A DNA stretch of 64,000 bases from Nocardia sp. NBC_00403. GTDB taxonomy: Bacteria; Actinomycetota; Actinomycetes; Mycobacteriales; Mycobacteriaceae. The translations under genes and the position numbers were made by a program. The DNA is taken from NCBI RefSeq assembly GCF_036046055.1, contig NZ_CP107939.1:5952001-6016000 (forward strand). Direction: 5' to 3'. This document shows, piece after piece, positions 10,053 to 18,508 of this stretch (position 1 is its first letter; every line of letters begins with the position of its first letter). Below the pieces are notes generated by a model that saw only the letters and a program-made list of their open reading frames with translations, had not been told where the DNA came from and ran no database searches.

Positions 10053-10526
10053 TCACACCTCCTGTCGTGTGTTCAGCAGGTCCGCGACGACCCGATCGAC
10101 GGCGTCCACCGCCGCGTCCACTGCCGCGGCGACCGGTTCGGACAGGCCGATCCCCTCCGCAACGGACTCGACCTGACAGCCGACGACGACCGTCGGCGGC
10201 ACTGTCCCGCCGAGCGCTCGCACACCCGCGAACACGGCATCCGGATTCATGGCATGGGCATCGAGTGGCGCCGCGCTCGTCGGATCGGGCTCCGCGTGAA
10301 AGACCACGAGCGCACCAGGAGTGCCGCGATTCGGCACGGCGTCGATCAGCACCAGTGCGTCCCACTGGTCGAGCAGGTCGTAGGCGAGGTGCATGCCACG
10401 GATTCCGTAGTCGACCACGCGCACGGCACTCTCGGGATGCGGCGGCAACCGCCGCACCACCTCCGGTCCGAATCCGTCGTCGCCGAAGAAGATATTGCCG
10501 ATCCCGGCGACCAGTAGTTTGGCCGT
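10053..10526 (-). CDS. Hydrogenase maturation endopeptidase (HyaD/HybD type)
   Basis: An M52-type nickel-dependent protease that removes the C-terminal extension of the large subunit once nickel is inserted. The family start KLLVAGIGNIFFGDDGFGPE is present, with the metal-binding Glu/Asp (GFGPEVV, IDAVPNRG). The 22-residue tail of HhyL is its expected substrate. The start is odd: a strong Shine-Dalgarno (GGAAAGGAG) ends 7 nt before an ACG codon, and no in-frame ATG, GTG or TTG exists nearby. The coordinate given uses that ACG; a CTG at 10516 is the other option. Confidence 0.88.
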   Translation of the reverse strand, partial: TAKLLVAGIGNIFFGDDGFGPEVVRRLPPHPESAVRVVDYGIRGMHLAYDLLDQWDALVLIDAVPNRGTPGALVVFHAEPDPTSAAPLDAHAMNPDAVFAGVRALGGTVPPTVVVGCQVESVAEGIGLSEPVAAAVDAAVDAVDRVVADLLNTRQEV

Positions 10527-10561
10527 CTGCTCGCTCCTTTCCCGGTGCGCTTCGGCGTCGG

Positions 10562-10681
10562 CTACATGTGCCGAATCTTCAAATAGCGCTTGAGGTCCGG
10601 TATCGACCGGACACCGAGGTAGAGACCGCCCACTACTATCAGCGCGACCACTCCTGTCGCGATCAATCCCACCGTTTCCAT
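10562..10681 (-). CDS. 39-residue single-helix membrane peptide (DUF6893 type)
   Basis: A tiny protein with one hydrophobic helix (VGLIATGVVALIVVGGLYLG) followed by a basic tail (RSIPDLKRYLKIRHM). It has an excellent ribosome binding site, AAGGAAGG, 6 nt before the ATG, and its start overlaps the preceding gene by 19 bp. The SIPDxKRYLxIRxM ending matches small proteins (DUF6893 as recalled) of actinobacterial hydrogenase loci. It might anchor the otherwise soluble enzyme to the membrane or couple it to quinone; that is inference. Confidence 0.85.
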   Translation of the reverse strand: METVGLIATGVVALIVVGGLYLGVRSIPDLKRYLKIRHM

Positions 10682-12075
10682 GGCAGACCTTCCTTTCCGT
10701 TCTCCGGGCTGCTGAGTGGTTCGATTTCCTCCGGCGCGAAATACAGATAGCGGCCATACCATTCGTGCAGGTCGGCAGCTGGGTCGTCCGCGATGACGAC
10801 CCCGACATGGGCCTGACCATCGACGTCTTCGTGCACCGAGGTGACACGCGCGAGCTTGCCGTCGAAGAACAGATCCTGGGCGTCCGCACGCCGTGCGGGA
10901 TGCAGCCGGACCAGGCTGCCTCGGCTCACGCGAACACCCCGAACCGAGACCGCGTCCGATTCCGGCGCAACGGCGTTGTCCGCCAATGGATCCCACCAGT
11001 CGACGCCTTCGGGGATTTCCGGTACCAGCCGCGGTAGCGCAGCGCCCGAATCGATGGGGTCCAGTGGACCGGGATCCGGTCGCCCCAGGTGTGGATCTCG
11101 CAGCACACCGTGCAGTAGCTGCATCGCCTCCGGAGTCATGCCGTCACAGCGATCGATGATCTGGGCCGCGCGCGCATCGGTGGCGCGGGCCTGCGCTTTC
11201 TCTTCGTCGGTCATCGTCATCACACGCAAGGTGAGGATCTCGTCGATCTCGGTCGAATCGAACAGCGGTCCCTCGCTCTGCTCGGCGATCTCGGGGTGGT
11301 CGTAGAGAATGATCGGGGAGATCAACAGCAGGCTGTCGTCATCGGGCGGGCCCGCCAGCACCGGAAAGCAGCGGTGCTGGTGGCAGCGCGCGATGGCGTC
11401 GGTCGCGTCCGAGGGCGGTTCGAGTAGCGAAATGAACCGCGCGCCATCGACTTCGGCGATGACGTGCGCCCCGATCAGTGAGCGCGCGATGGCATCGTCC
11501 TTATCAGTCGCGGCCGGGCCGACATTCCGGACCTCGACCGTGAGGCGCAGGTAGCCCTCATCGCGCTGCACCGACATCGCCAGCCGGCCTTCCACCGGCA
11601 GACGGGTGCGTACCAATCGGCCCGCCGCCCGGCCCTCGGCGTCGACGATCTCCTCCACATCGAAGCCACCGGGAATGTGCACCGGCTGTGTCGTATCGGT
11701 GGCCGGAAGTGGGCCGAAGCTCAGTTCACGCTCGACGGCTTCGTCCCACGTGATCCAGGATCGTGCGCCGACCACGAGTTCGTCGACCGAGTGACCGTCG
11801 GCATCCACCGCGAGGCGGTGTTGCAACTGCAGAAAGCGGACGGTCAGCGTGATCGATACCGCGTCGCCCGCGGTGAGCAGACATTGCGCCGACAGGCTCG
11901 ACTCCTCGCCGAGACCTGCCTGCGCCGCGCCTTCGGGCCCCAGCACACCGAACTGCCAGCGGGATTGGTTCTTGCTGGAATTCGCCCGGTAGGGGTAGAG
12001 CAGATAGCCCTCGTAGAGCACAGCATCGGCGACCGCACGGGCCCGCGCTGCGCCGGGAGATATGGCGGCGCTCAT
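10663..12075 (-). CDS. Conserved hydrogenase-locus protein of unknown function, 470 residues
   Basis: No domain is recognised. The protein is acidic and soluble, rich in beta-type segments, without Cys clusters or a signal peptide. Its place between the DUF6084 and DUF6893-type genes, with a 4-bp overlap at its start, ties it to the hydrogenase. I recall similarly placed proteins in group 1h loci of actinobacteria, but cannot assign a role. Candidates are a subunit or an assembly factor. Confidence 0.8.
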   Translation of the reverse strand: MSAAISPGAARARAVADAVLYEGYLLYPYRANSSKNQSRWQFGVLGPEGAAQAGLGEESSLSAQCLLTAGDAVSITLTVRFLQLQHRLAVDADGHSVDELVVGARSWITWDEAVERELSFGPLPATDTTQPVHIPGGFDVEEIVDAEGRAAGRLVRTRLPVEGRLAMSVQRDEGYLRLTVEVRNVGPAATDKDDAIARSLIGAHVIAEVDGARFISLLEPPSDATDAIARCHQHRCFPVLAGPPDDDSLLLISPIILYDHPEIAEQSEGPLFDSTEIDEILTLRVMTMTDEEKAQARATDARAAQIIDRCDGMTPEAMQLLHGVLRDPHLGRPDPGPLDPIDSGAALPRLVPEIPEGVDWWDPLADNAVAPESDAVSVRGVRVSRGSLVRLHPARRADAQDLFFDGKLARVTSVHEDVDGQAHVGVVIADDPAADLHEWYGRYLYFAPEEIEPLSSPENGKEGLPWKRWD

Positions 12076-12722
12076 GGGATCTCCTCGGTCGAGGAATCCA
12101 GCAGGCGTGTGACCGCGTCATCGAAGCCGAGCATGCCGTGGCCGGACTTGTACGCGGCGAGCGCGTCGAGGGTGTCCCTGCCCAAGCGGACCCAGCCGGA
12201 GTTCGGGAAGTGCGCGGCCACGAGGTCGTGCCAGACCGAAACCGGCATATCGAACTTGTCCTCGCGGTCCCATGGAATCTGCTGGATGGCGAAACCGGTC
12301 TGCCCCTTGAAGAAAACGGTGCCGCTGAACAGGAAGATCAACGGCACGGTGCCACCGCGCAGCGCGTGCAGATATTTGGACCCTGTCACCTCGAAGTCGT
12401 AGGTGCACGGCATCGGCAGGTCTACCTCGGTGCCGCCATTGAATCCGGGAATCATGGTGGCGCAATGCATCCAGAGAAACGAGCGCTGCGTGTCCTGCCA
12501 CCGCTCACGCGGACCGAACAGGTCGGCCAGACCTGCGCTCTCCTCGTCGGTATAGGTACGGCGGTACGGCTCGATGCGCACCTGCGCTCGCAGTGCGATC
12601 GCATGCACCGGGTCTTCGCCGAGCGCCGCGATGCCGACGCGCGCGGACAGGATCGGCGCCACCGCGTAGGGCTCCGGCTTGATCCCGAGAACGGCGAAGG
12701 TGGTCGAGTAGACGGGGCTCAT
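12072..12722 (-). CDS. DUF6084-type hydrogenase-locus protein
   Basis: A 216-residue protein of an uncharacterised family (DUF6084 as recalled) found beside group 1h hydrogenase genes. The ATG at 12722 overlaps the DUF5947 stop by 4 bp (ATGA); an upstream open stretch in this frame lies inside the DUF5947 gene and is not used. There are aromatic-rich motifs (SFLWMHCATMIPGF, IPWDREDKFDMPVSVW) but no known catalytic signature. It is probably produced together with its neighbours and may be part of the same complex. Confidence 0.82.
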   Translation of the reverse strand: MSPVYSTTFAVLGIKPEPYAVAPILSARVGIAALGEDPVHAIALRAQVRIEPYRRTYTDEESAGLADLFGPRERWQDTQRSFLWMHCATMIPGFNGGTEVDLPMPCTYDFEVTGSKYLHALRGGTVPLIFLFSGTVFFKGQTGFAIQQIPWDREDKFDMPVSVWHDLVAAHFPNSGWVRLGRDTLDALAAYKSGHGMLGFDDAVTRLLDSSTEEIP

Positions 12723-13354
12723 CGCAGACCACCTGGCCGGGCACGGGCCGACATCTCGGTGAAGAATTCGTCCATATAGCGGCGAACATCCTGACCGCCA
12801 TCGAAACCGCGCCACAGCATCCGCATCCGGCCGACGAATTCGTAGCACGCATCGATCGGCAGCAGCAGGCATACGGCGTCGGTGGTGCCGCGCTCGGGCA
12901 CGCGAATCAGTAATGCCTCGACATCGGCGGCGAGCACGTCGAGTTCCGGATGTCGCTCCAGCACCGAGCGCCACTGTTCCAGCGGCAATTCCGATTCCGT
13001 CGCTCCCGCCGGACCCGGATAGAACGCGACGGTCTTGCCGAGCGCGGAATTGCGGAAGAAGAACGCCAGGCCCACCGGGATCTCGAGTGCGTCCCACTCA
13101 CCCTGGCTGATGGTGAAGTCGGGGAAGAACAGATAGCGATCGGGCACCGCCCGGTACCGCAGGGCGGCGTTCTCAGCTGTGAACAGCAGGTAGCAGCCTC
13201 GGCAGACGCACATCAATTGCCTACCTTCGATATCCACCACGTGCTGATGGACATCGGCAATCGGCTCGGCGCACATTTCACACCGCTCGCCCGCACGTAC
13301 CGCCGGTCTCCGGTCGGCGGTGATGCGCTGTAGGACATGGAACGGTGTCGTCAC
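12719..13354 (-). CDS. DUF5947-type protein with possible zinc ribbon
   Basis: A 211-residue member of the DUF5947 family of hydrogenase loci. The N-terminus carries CEMCAEPIADVHQHV followed by CVCRGCYLLF (residues about 26-55), two paired-Cys knuckles with His between them, which suggests zinc or Fe-S binding. The GTG start overlaps the NifU-Rieske stop (GTGA). The function is not established; an assembly or electron-transfer role is inferred from position and from the Cys pairs. Confidence 0.85.
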   Translation of the reverse strand: MTTPFHVLQRITADRRPAVRAGERCEMCAEPIADVHQHVVDIEGRQLMCVCRGCYLLFTAENAALRYRAVPDRYLFFPDFTISQGEWDALEIPVGLAFFFRNSALGKTVAFYPGPAGATESELPLEQWRSVLERHPELDVLAADVEALLIRVPERGTTDAVCLLLPIDACYEFVGRMRMLWRGFDGGQDVRRYMDEFFTEMSARARPGGLR

Positions 13355-14286
13355 CCGCGCACCCCCACCGGCACCGCTACCGACAACTCACCGGAGCGCA
13401 CCAGCACGGGCAGCGGATCGAGGTGCCCGTCACCGTCAACTCGGGCGCCGGCGTGCACGACATCGAAATGGGCAAGGCAGGTCGGGCACCGCAGCACCGC
13501 GTCGCCGACCGGGAATCCGACCCGGCGCTGCAATGCCGCGCCCGCCAGCGATTTCCCACACGCCGGACACTGGTCCCGGTAGGCGAACAGACCCTCACCG
13601 ACCCGGCAGGCCAAGATCGGCAGGCCGCCGACGGAGAACCCACCGACCTCGCCCGGCTGCAACTGCGCAAGCTCTGGCACGGCGATCCAACTGCCCGACT
13701 GCGATTCGTGCGCATGCACCCGGGCGAACAACGAGTCGGTCGAGATCAAGCTCGACGCCGACTCCTGTTGTGCGGCAACCACTTCGATGCGTTCGATCTC
13801 CGGTGCGGCCGCGCGCACCGCGTCCTCCACCGCCAGCTCGAGCGTCACCGACGACGACGGGCAGGTACGGCAGCTGCCCGCGAATTCGAGCCGCACCACC
13901 CCGTCGGCGACACCGAGCAATTCCACATCTCCGCCGTGCGATCCGAGGTAGGGCCGCACACTGTCCAACGCGGTCAGCACTCGCGTGTGCAGGTCGTGCG
14001 GATGCAGGCCGTGCACGAGCAGCAGGCTGGCCACCAGGTCGTCACGCGCCAGCCGGTCGACGGCGGGGCCGTCGACCAGCTGTAATACGCGTGCCAACGC
14101 GGCGCCGTACAGATCCGCGACCTCACGCACCAATTGCTCGGCGCGTTCGCGTGCCGCCGTGCCACCGACGGCGCTGGCTTCCAGCAGGGATTCGATGCGC
14201 TCGCCGGCATCTCGCCAGCGACCCGACTCCGCCTGCTCTGGTTCGTTCGCCGCAGCGACGTGCTGTTGCCCCGGGCGATCGTCCAC
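13351..14286 (-). CDS. NifU-like and Rieske-like fusion protein
   Basis: The middle of this 311-residue protein is a NifU C-terminal-type domain with the CRTCPSSS (CxxC) cluster motif after a helical N-terminus. The C-terminal third has two Cys pairs (CPACGK and CPTCLAHFD) arranged like a Rieske or rubredoxin-like site, though the usual Rieske His ligands are mostly absent. It probably carries iron-sulfur clusters and may relay electrons from the hydrogenase. The GTG at 14286 has AGGAG upstream and follows hhyL by 31 bp. Related proteins are encoded next to mycobacterial Hhy genes. Confidence 0.85.
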   Translation of the reverse strand: MDDRPGQQHVAAANEPEQAESGRWRDAGERIESLLEASAVGGTAARERAEQLVREVADLYGAALARVLQLVDGPAVDRLARDDLVASLLLVHGLHPHDLHTRVLTALDSVRPYLGSHGGDVELLGVADGVVRLEFAGSCRTCPSSSVTLELAVEDAVRAAAPEIERIEVVAAQQESASSLISTDSLFARVHAHESQSGSWIAVPELAQLQPGEVGGFSVGGLPILACRVGEGLFAYRDQCPACGKSLAGAALQRRVGFPVGDAVLRCPTCLAHFDVVHAGARVDGDGHLDPLPVLVRSGELSVAVPVGVRG

Positions 14287-14317
14287 TGTCGTCTCCTGTC
14301 GCGTCGCCCGGTTCGGC

Positions 14318-16114
14318 TCACTCAGCGGTGAGCGTTTGTGTCGGGGAGTGCAGCTTCTCCAGCGTCTTTCCGTTGCCGAGATACATGTGCACGCCGCATG
14401 GCAGGCACGGATCGAAACTGCGCACGGTACGCATGATGTCGATGCCCTTGAAATGATCCCGATCGTTCTCCTCGAAGATCGGTTGACCCTGCACCGCATC
14501 CTCATAGGGGCCGGGCGTGCCGAAGCTGTCGCGGGGGCTGGCATTCCACGGCGTCGGCGGATACGGATGGTAGTTCGCGATCTTGCCGTCCCGGATGACC
14601 ATGTGGTGCGACAGCACGCCACGCACGGCCTCGGTGAAGCCACAGCCGATACCCTCGTCGGGCACCTCGAACTTCTCCCAGGTCTTGGTGCGGCCCGCGC
14701 GAATCTCCGCCAAAGCCTGCTCGGCGAAGTGCAACGCGCTCGCCGCCGCGTAGGCCTGGAAGTAGGTGCGGGCGCGGTTGCGTTCGATGGTGTTGCTGCC
14801 GTAAGAGGGGATCTTCCATTCGAAGGTCACCGGGCCTTTGAGCGCGGTCTTCGGCAGGTCGATCTGCACACTGTGCCCCGTCGACTTCACATAGCCGTTG
14901 TCGACAAGACCGGCCAGCGCCGTCGCCCACAGCCGCGCCAGCGGCCCGCCGCCGGTGTCGAGTGCGAGATGGTCGGTGCCGTCGAACCAGCGAGGTGACA
15001 TCACCCAGCTGTACTTGTCGTCCATGTCGCGCTTCTGCGGCTTGGGATTGGTGTGCTGGTTCCACGGATGGCGACGATCGACCGGATTACCGAGCGGGTC
15101 GGTTTTCACGAACATCTCCTGATCGGTCCAGTCCTCGTAATACGAACTACCCAAGAGGATTCGGAGGCCGAGGTTGATGTCGACCAAGGAGGTGGTGATC
15201 AGCTTGCCGTCGACCACGATGCCCGGGGTGACGAACATCTTGCGGCCCCACGCCTCCATGTCCTTGTAGGCGAAGTTGCACACCTCGGGATCCTGGAACG
15301 AACCCCAGCAGCCGAGCAGAGTGCGACGCTGGCCCACCTGGTCGTAGCCGGGCAGTGCCTCGTAGAAGAAGTCGAACAGATCGTCGTGCATCGGCACGAC
15401 CTTCTTCATGAACTCGACGTAGCGCATCAGCCGAGACATGTAGTCGGTCATCAGCTGAATCGTCGCGACCGTACCGACACCGCCGGGATACAGCGTCGAC
15501 GGATGCACATGTCTGCCCTCCATCAGGCAGAACATCTCGCGGGTGTAGCGGCTGACCTGAAGTGCCTCGCGATAGAACTCGCCGGTGAACGGGTTGAGGG
15601 CCCGCATGATGTCGGCGATGGTTCGATAGCCATGTTCATCGGAATGCGGTGACAGTGTTTTCTCCGCCATCGCCAGCACGCCGGGATTGGTTTCGGCGAC
15701 CATCTTTTCGCAGAAGTCCACGCCGACGAGGTTCTCCTGAAAGATATTGTGATCGAACATGTACTCGGCGGCCTCACCCAGATTGACGATCCACTCTCCC
15801 AGGTTCGGCGGCTTCACTCCGTACGCCATGTTCTGGCAATAGCAAGAGCAGGTGGCGTGATTGTCGCCGCAGATTCCGCAGATGCGGCTGGTGATGAAGT
15901 GCGCGTCACGAGGATCCTTGCCGCGCATGAAGATCGAGTATCCGCGGAAGATGGACGAGGTGCTGTGGCACTCGACCACCTCACGATTCTCGAAATCTAT
16001 TTTGGTGTAGATGCCTAGGCTGCCGACGATTCGGGTGATCGGATCCCACGCCATTTCGACGAGACTGTCGGGATCGATCTTTCGGTGCGACGGCTCCGGG
16101 ATAATCTGTGTCAT
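14318..16114 (-). CDS. hhyL: [NiFe]-hydrogenase large subunit, group 1h
   Basis: This is the catalytic subunit. Nickel ligands are seen in the L1 motif RICGICGDNH (Cys79, Cys82) and the C-terminal motif DPCLPCGVH (Cys570, Cys573). The 22 residues after that His are the peptide removed during maturation. Length (598) and the long CGDNHATCSCYCQNMAYGV stretch fit the actinobacterial high-affinity class (group 1h, also called group 5), enzymes that oxidise hydrogen down to atmospheric levels. It lies 11 bp after hhyS. The subgroup is from recalled family features. Confidence 0.95.
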   Translation of the reverse strand: MTQIIPEPSHRKIDPDSLVEMAWDPITRIVGSLGIYTKIDFENREVVECHSTSSIFRGYSIFMRGKDPRDAHFITSRICGICGDNHATCSCYCQNMAYGVKPPNLGEWIVNLGEAAEYMFDHNIFQENLVGVDFCEKMVAETNPGVLAMAEKTLSPHSDEHGYRTIADIMRALNPFTGEFYREALQVSRYTREMFCLMEGRHVHPSTLYPGGVGTVATIQLMTDYMSRLMRYVEFMKKVVPMHDDLFDFFYEALPGYDQVGQRRTLLGCWGSFQDPEVCNFAYKDMEAWGRKMFVTPGIVVDGKLITTSLVDINLGLRILLGSSYYEDWTDQEMFVKTDPLGNPVDRRHPWNQHTNPKPQKRDMDDKYSWVMSPRWFDGTDHLALDTGGGPLARLWATALAGLVDNGYVKSTGHSVQIDLPKTALKGPVTFEWKIPSYGSNTIERNRARTYFQAYAAASALHFAEQALAEIRAGRTKTWEKFEVPDEGIGCGFTEAVRGVLSHHMVIRDGKIANYHPYPPTPWNASPRDSFGTPGPYEDAVQGQPIFEENDRDHFKGIDIMRTVRSFDPCLPCGVHMYLGNGKTLEKLHSPTQTLTAE

Positions 16115-16125
16115 CGAAGATTCTC

Positions 16126-17208
16126 CTACCAGGTGCGCGACGCGCCGGATTCCAGCTTCTTACCCTTGTGGCGCCAGCGGGGTTCTTTATCGAGTGTGTT
16201 GCCGGTGATGTGACGCAGGCTGCGAATCACCGACCCGTAGAGGCCTGATGCGGAGGAGGAGAGCTTTCCGCCCGGCGGCTCGTCCATGAACGGCATGAAC
16301 TTGTCGGGGAATCCGGGCATAGTGCAGCCGATGCAGATGCCACCCACATTCGGGCAGCCACCGACGCCGTTGATCCAACCGCGTTTGGGCACATTGCATT
16401 TGACTACCGGGCCCCAACATCCCAGTTTCACAATGCATTTCGGCGAACCGTATTCCGTGGCGAAGTCACCCTGCTCGTAGTAGCCCGCCCGGTCACAGCC
16501 CTCGTGCACAGTCGCGCCGAACAGCCACTTCGGCCGCAACGCTTCGTCGAGCGGGATCATCGGCGCCTGGCCGGTTGCCATGTAGAGCAGGTACGTCAGT
16601 GTCTCCGATAGGTTGTCCGGCTGAATCGGGCAACCGGGAACGCAGACGATCGGGATATCCGCCTTGCTCTTCCAGGTCCAGCCGAGGTAGTCCGGCACGC
16701 CCATGGCGCCCGTCGGGTTGCCTGCCATCGCATGGATGCCGCCATAGGTGGCACAGGTGCCGACCGCGACAACAGCGGTCGCTTTGGGTGCGAGGCGGTC
16801 GAGCCATTCACTGGTCGTCATCGGCTGACCGGTGTCGGGGTTATTACCGAACCCGCACCAATAGCCTTCTTCGTGCAATTGCTCGTTCGGAATCGACCCT
16901 TCCACGACCAGCACGAACGGTTCCAATTCACCGCGATCCGCTTTGAAGAACCATTCGAGGAAGTCGTCGGCACCGCCCGTCGGTCCGCATTCGAAATCGA
17001 TGAGCGGCCAATGAACCGCGATCTTCGGCAAGCCGGGGAGCGCCCCCAGTGCAATCTCTTCGATGCTCGGCTGAGTGGCCGCAGTTAGAGCCACCGAGTC
17101 ACCGTCACAACCTAGGCCGGCGTTGATCCACAAGACATGGATCAACGTTTCTTCGGCTCGGACTGCTTCCTGAGTTGGCACAAACGCCACCTTCCGAAGT
17201 CCGGACAC
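16126..17208 (-). CDS. hhyS: [NiFe]-hydrogenase small subunit, group 1h
   Basis: The electron-transfer subunit with three Fe-S clusters. The proximal cluster motif reads GCDGDS (Cys34, Asp37) where most hydrogenases have CxxC; with Cys152 and Cys193 this gives three Cys and one Asp, the pattern reported for the Ralstonia eutropha actinobacterial-type hydrogenase. His235, Cys238, 258, 264, 271, 285, 292 and 295 provide the medial and distal ligands. There is no twin-arginine leader, so the enzyme should stay on the cytoplasmic side. The start is GTG. A CRP-like site lies 40 bp upstream. Confidence 0.95.
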   Translation of the reverse strand: MSGLRKVAFVPTQEAVRAEETLIHVLWINAGLGCDGDSVALTAATQPSIEEIALGALPGLPKIAVHWPLIDFECGPTGGADDFLEWFFKADRGELEPFVLVVEGSIPNEQLHEEGYWCGFGNNPDTGQPMTTSEWLDRLAPKATAVVAVGTCATYGGIHAMAGNPTGAMGVPDYLGWTWKSKADIPIVCVPGCPIQPDNLSETLTYLLYMATGQAPMIPLDEALRPKWLFGATVHEGCDRAGYYEQGDFATEYGSPKCIVKLGCWGPVVKCNVPKRGWINGVGGCPNVGGICIGCTMPGFPDKFMPFMDEPPGGKLSSSASGLYGSVIRSLRHITGNTLDKEPRWRHKGKKLESGASRTW

Positions 17209-17248
17209 CGGGTGACGGTCTCGCCCATTTTGAAGAACGTCACCGCTA

Positions 17249-17264
17249 TGTGACCCTGATCACA
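17249..17264. promoter_or_regulatory. CRP/GlxR-type operator upstream of hhyS
   Basis: TGTGACCCTGATCACA is a perfect TGTGA-N6-TCACA palindrome, the consensus for CRP-family regulators in actinobacteria. It lies in the 61-bp gap between hypB and hhyS. A separate promoter for the structural genes under cAMP/CRP-type control is a reasonable inference; no convincing -10 element was identified between it and the hhyS start. Confidence 0.7.
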
Positions 17265-17269
17265 AGAGT

Positions 17270-18091
17270 TTAGGCTCGCTCGACAACATGATCAAGACTG
17301 GCCGCACCGCGTTCCTTCGCAAGCCAGTCGTACCAGCGCGCCACGCCGTCGCCGGTGGTCACCGACATCGGCAGCATTTCGACGCCCGGGTTGATCGAAC
17401 GGGCATATTCGCGACATTTATCCAGATCGAAATCCACATAGGGCAGCAGATCGGTCTTGTTGACAATGACAAGCCCTGCGGCCGCGAACATATGTGGGTA
17501 CTTGAGTGGCTTGTCGGTCCCCTCGGTCACCGAGATAACGACGACCTTGCTGCGCTCACCCAGATCGAACAGCGCAGGGCAGACCAGGTTGCCGACATTC
17601 TCGATGAACAACAGAGTGCCCGGTGCAGGCGATAGGGCATCAAATGCGCGCCGCAGCATGTCGGCATCCAGATGGCAACCGGCGCCGGTATTGATCTGCA
17701 CCACCGCGCAGCCGGTCGCCTTGATGCGCTCGGCATCCAACAGGGTCTCCTGATCGCCCTCGATGACGGCGATCGGTACCTCGCCGAGCTCTCTTATGGT
17801 GCGCTCGAGAAGTGTTGTCTTGCCCGCGCCCGGCGAGCTGGTCATGTTGAACGCCACGATATTTCGCTGTTCGAGCCATTCACGATTATGGCGAGCCAGC
17901 AGGTCGTTCTTCGCCAGGATCTTCTGCTCGAGGGTGATCGTTTCGGTCACCGGTAGGTGTACATGATCAGCGCCGTGATCATGGTGGTGATCGTGACCGT
18001 CGCCATGATCGTGGTGATGATCGTGATCGTGATCGTGTGGGACGGTGATCATGGCTGTTGTGTCGTTACCACATCCGCAGGTTGCGCACAT
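17270..18091 (-). CDS. hypB: Hydrogenase nickel-incorporation GTPase HypB
   Basis: HypB is a GTPase that delivers nickel to the large subunit. It starts MCATCGCG, the high-affinity nickel motif, followed by a His/Asp-rich stretch (residues about 19-44) for nickel storage. The P-loop is SSPGAGKTTLLE and the specificity motif NKTD is present. The ATG at 18091 lies inside hypA, an overlap of 43 bp, and is chosen for the N-terminal CxxCGC motif. It is 273 residues long. A 61-bp gap to hhyS contains the CRP-like site. Confidence 0.95.
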   Translation of the reverse strand: MCATCGCGNDTTAMITVPHDHDHDHHHDHGDGHDHHHDHGADHVHLPVTETITLEQKILAKNDLLARHNREWLEQRNIVAFNMTSSPGAGKTTLLERTIRELGEVPIAVIEGDQETLLDAERIKATGCAVVQINTGAGCHLDADMLRRAFDALSPAPGTLLFIENVGNLVCPALFDLGERSKVVVISVTEGTDKPLKYPHMFAAAGLVIVNKTDLLPYVDFDLDKCREYARSINPGVEMLPMSVTTGDGVARWYDWLAKERGAASLDHVVERA

Positions 18092-18423
18092 TCTTCGCTC
18101 ACTTCCATCGACCGGATTCGCAGTTCCCGCCCGGAAATCACATCGACGTCGGCACTTCCGCAGTGACACAACACGATCAGGTCGGTCAGCGCGAAGTCCG
18201 CGCCGCAGGACCGGCAGCTCGCCCGGCCCGGTACCGGCTCGATCTCGAGCCGTGCCCCTTCCGCGACCGTGCCTTCGGCGGCTAGTTCGAAGCAGAACTG
18301 CATCGCGTCGGGAACCACCGCACAGAGCGTACCGACCGCAACGGTGACACTGTGCACCTTCCGTCCCGCCGCGTGTCCACACACGGCGGCGATGACACTC
18401 TGTGTGATCGCCATTTCGTGCAC
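18049..18423 (-). CDS. hypA: Hydrogenase nickel chaperone HypA
   Basis: HypA binds nickel through its N-terminal His and works with HypB. The GTG start gives the family N-terminus (V/M)HEMAITQSV, with His2 as nickel ligand; the zinc site is CRSCGADF...CHCG. A good Shine-Dalgarno, GGGAGG, lies 5 nt upstream. It is 124 residues long. It is the first gene of the leftward locus; the 85 bp upstream, up to the SDR stop codon, would hold the promoter and include TAACGTTAT as a possible -10 region. Confidence 0.95.
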   Translation of the reverse strand: MHEMAITQSVIAAVCGHAAGRKVHSVTVAVGTLCAVVPDAMQFCFELAAEGTVAEGARLEIEPVPGRASCRSCGADFALTDLIVLCHCGSADVDVISGRELRIRSMEVSEECAQPADVVTTQQP

Positions 18424-18508
18424 GAAAGCCTCCCGCTCGGAGAGTGGACGGATAACGTTACTCCTGCACATCAGCCGCTTCCAGGCATTCGATGTCCCGT
18501 CGCGGGTC

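Noticed and set aside
14318..17208. Assignment as the group 2a (Huc-type) hydrogenase
   Set aside because: The small-subunit start, the Asp at the proximal cluster and the DUF5947/DUF6084/DUF6893/DUF6390-type neighbours point to group 1h; no HucM-like gene lies upstream of the small subunit.
17957..18050. GATCATG/GATCGTG repeats that look like a regulatory array
   Set aside because: They encode the His/Asp-rich nickel-binding region of HypB and follow from codon choice.
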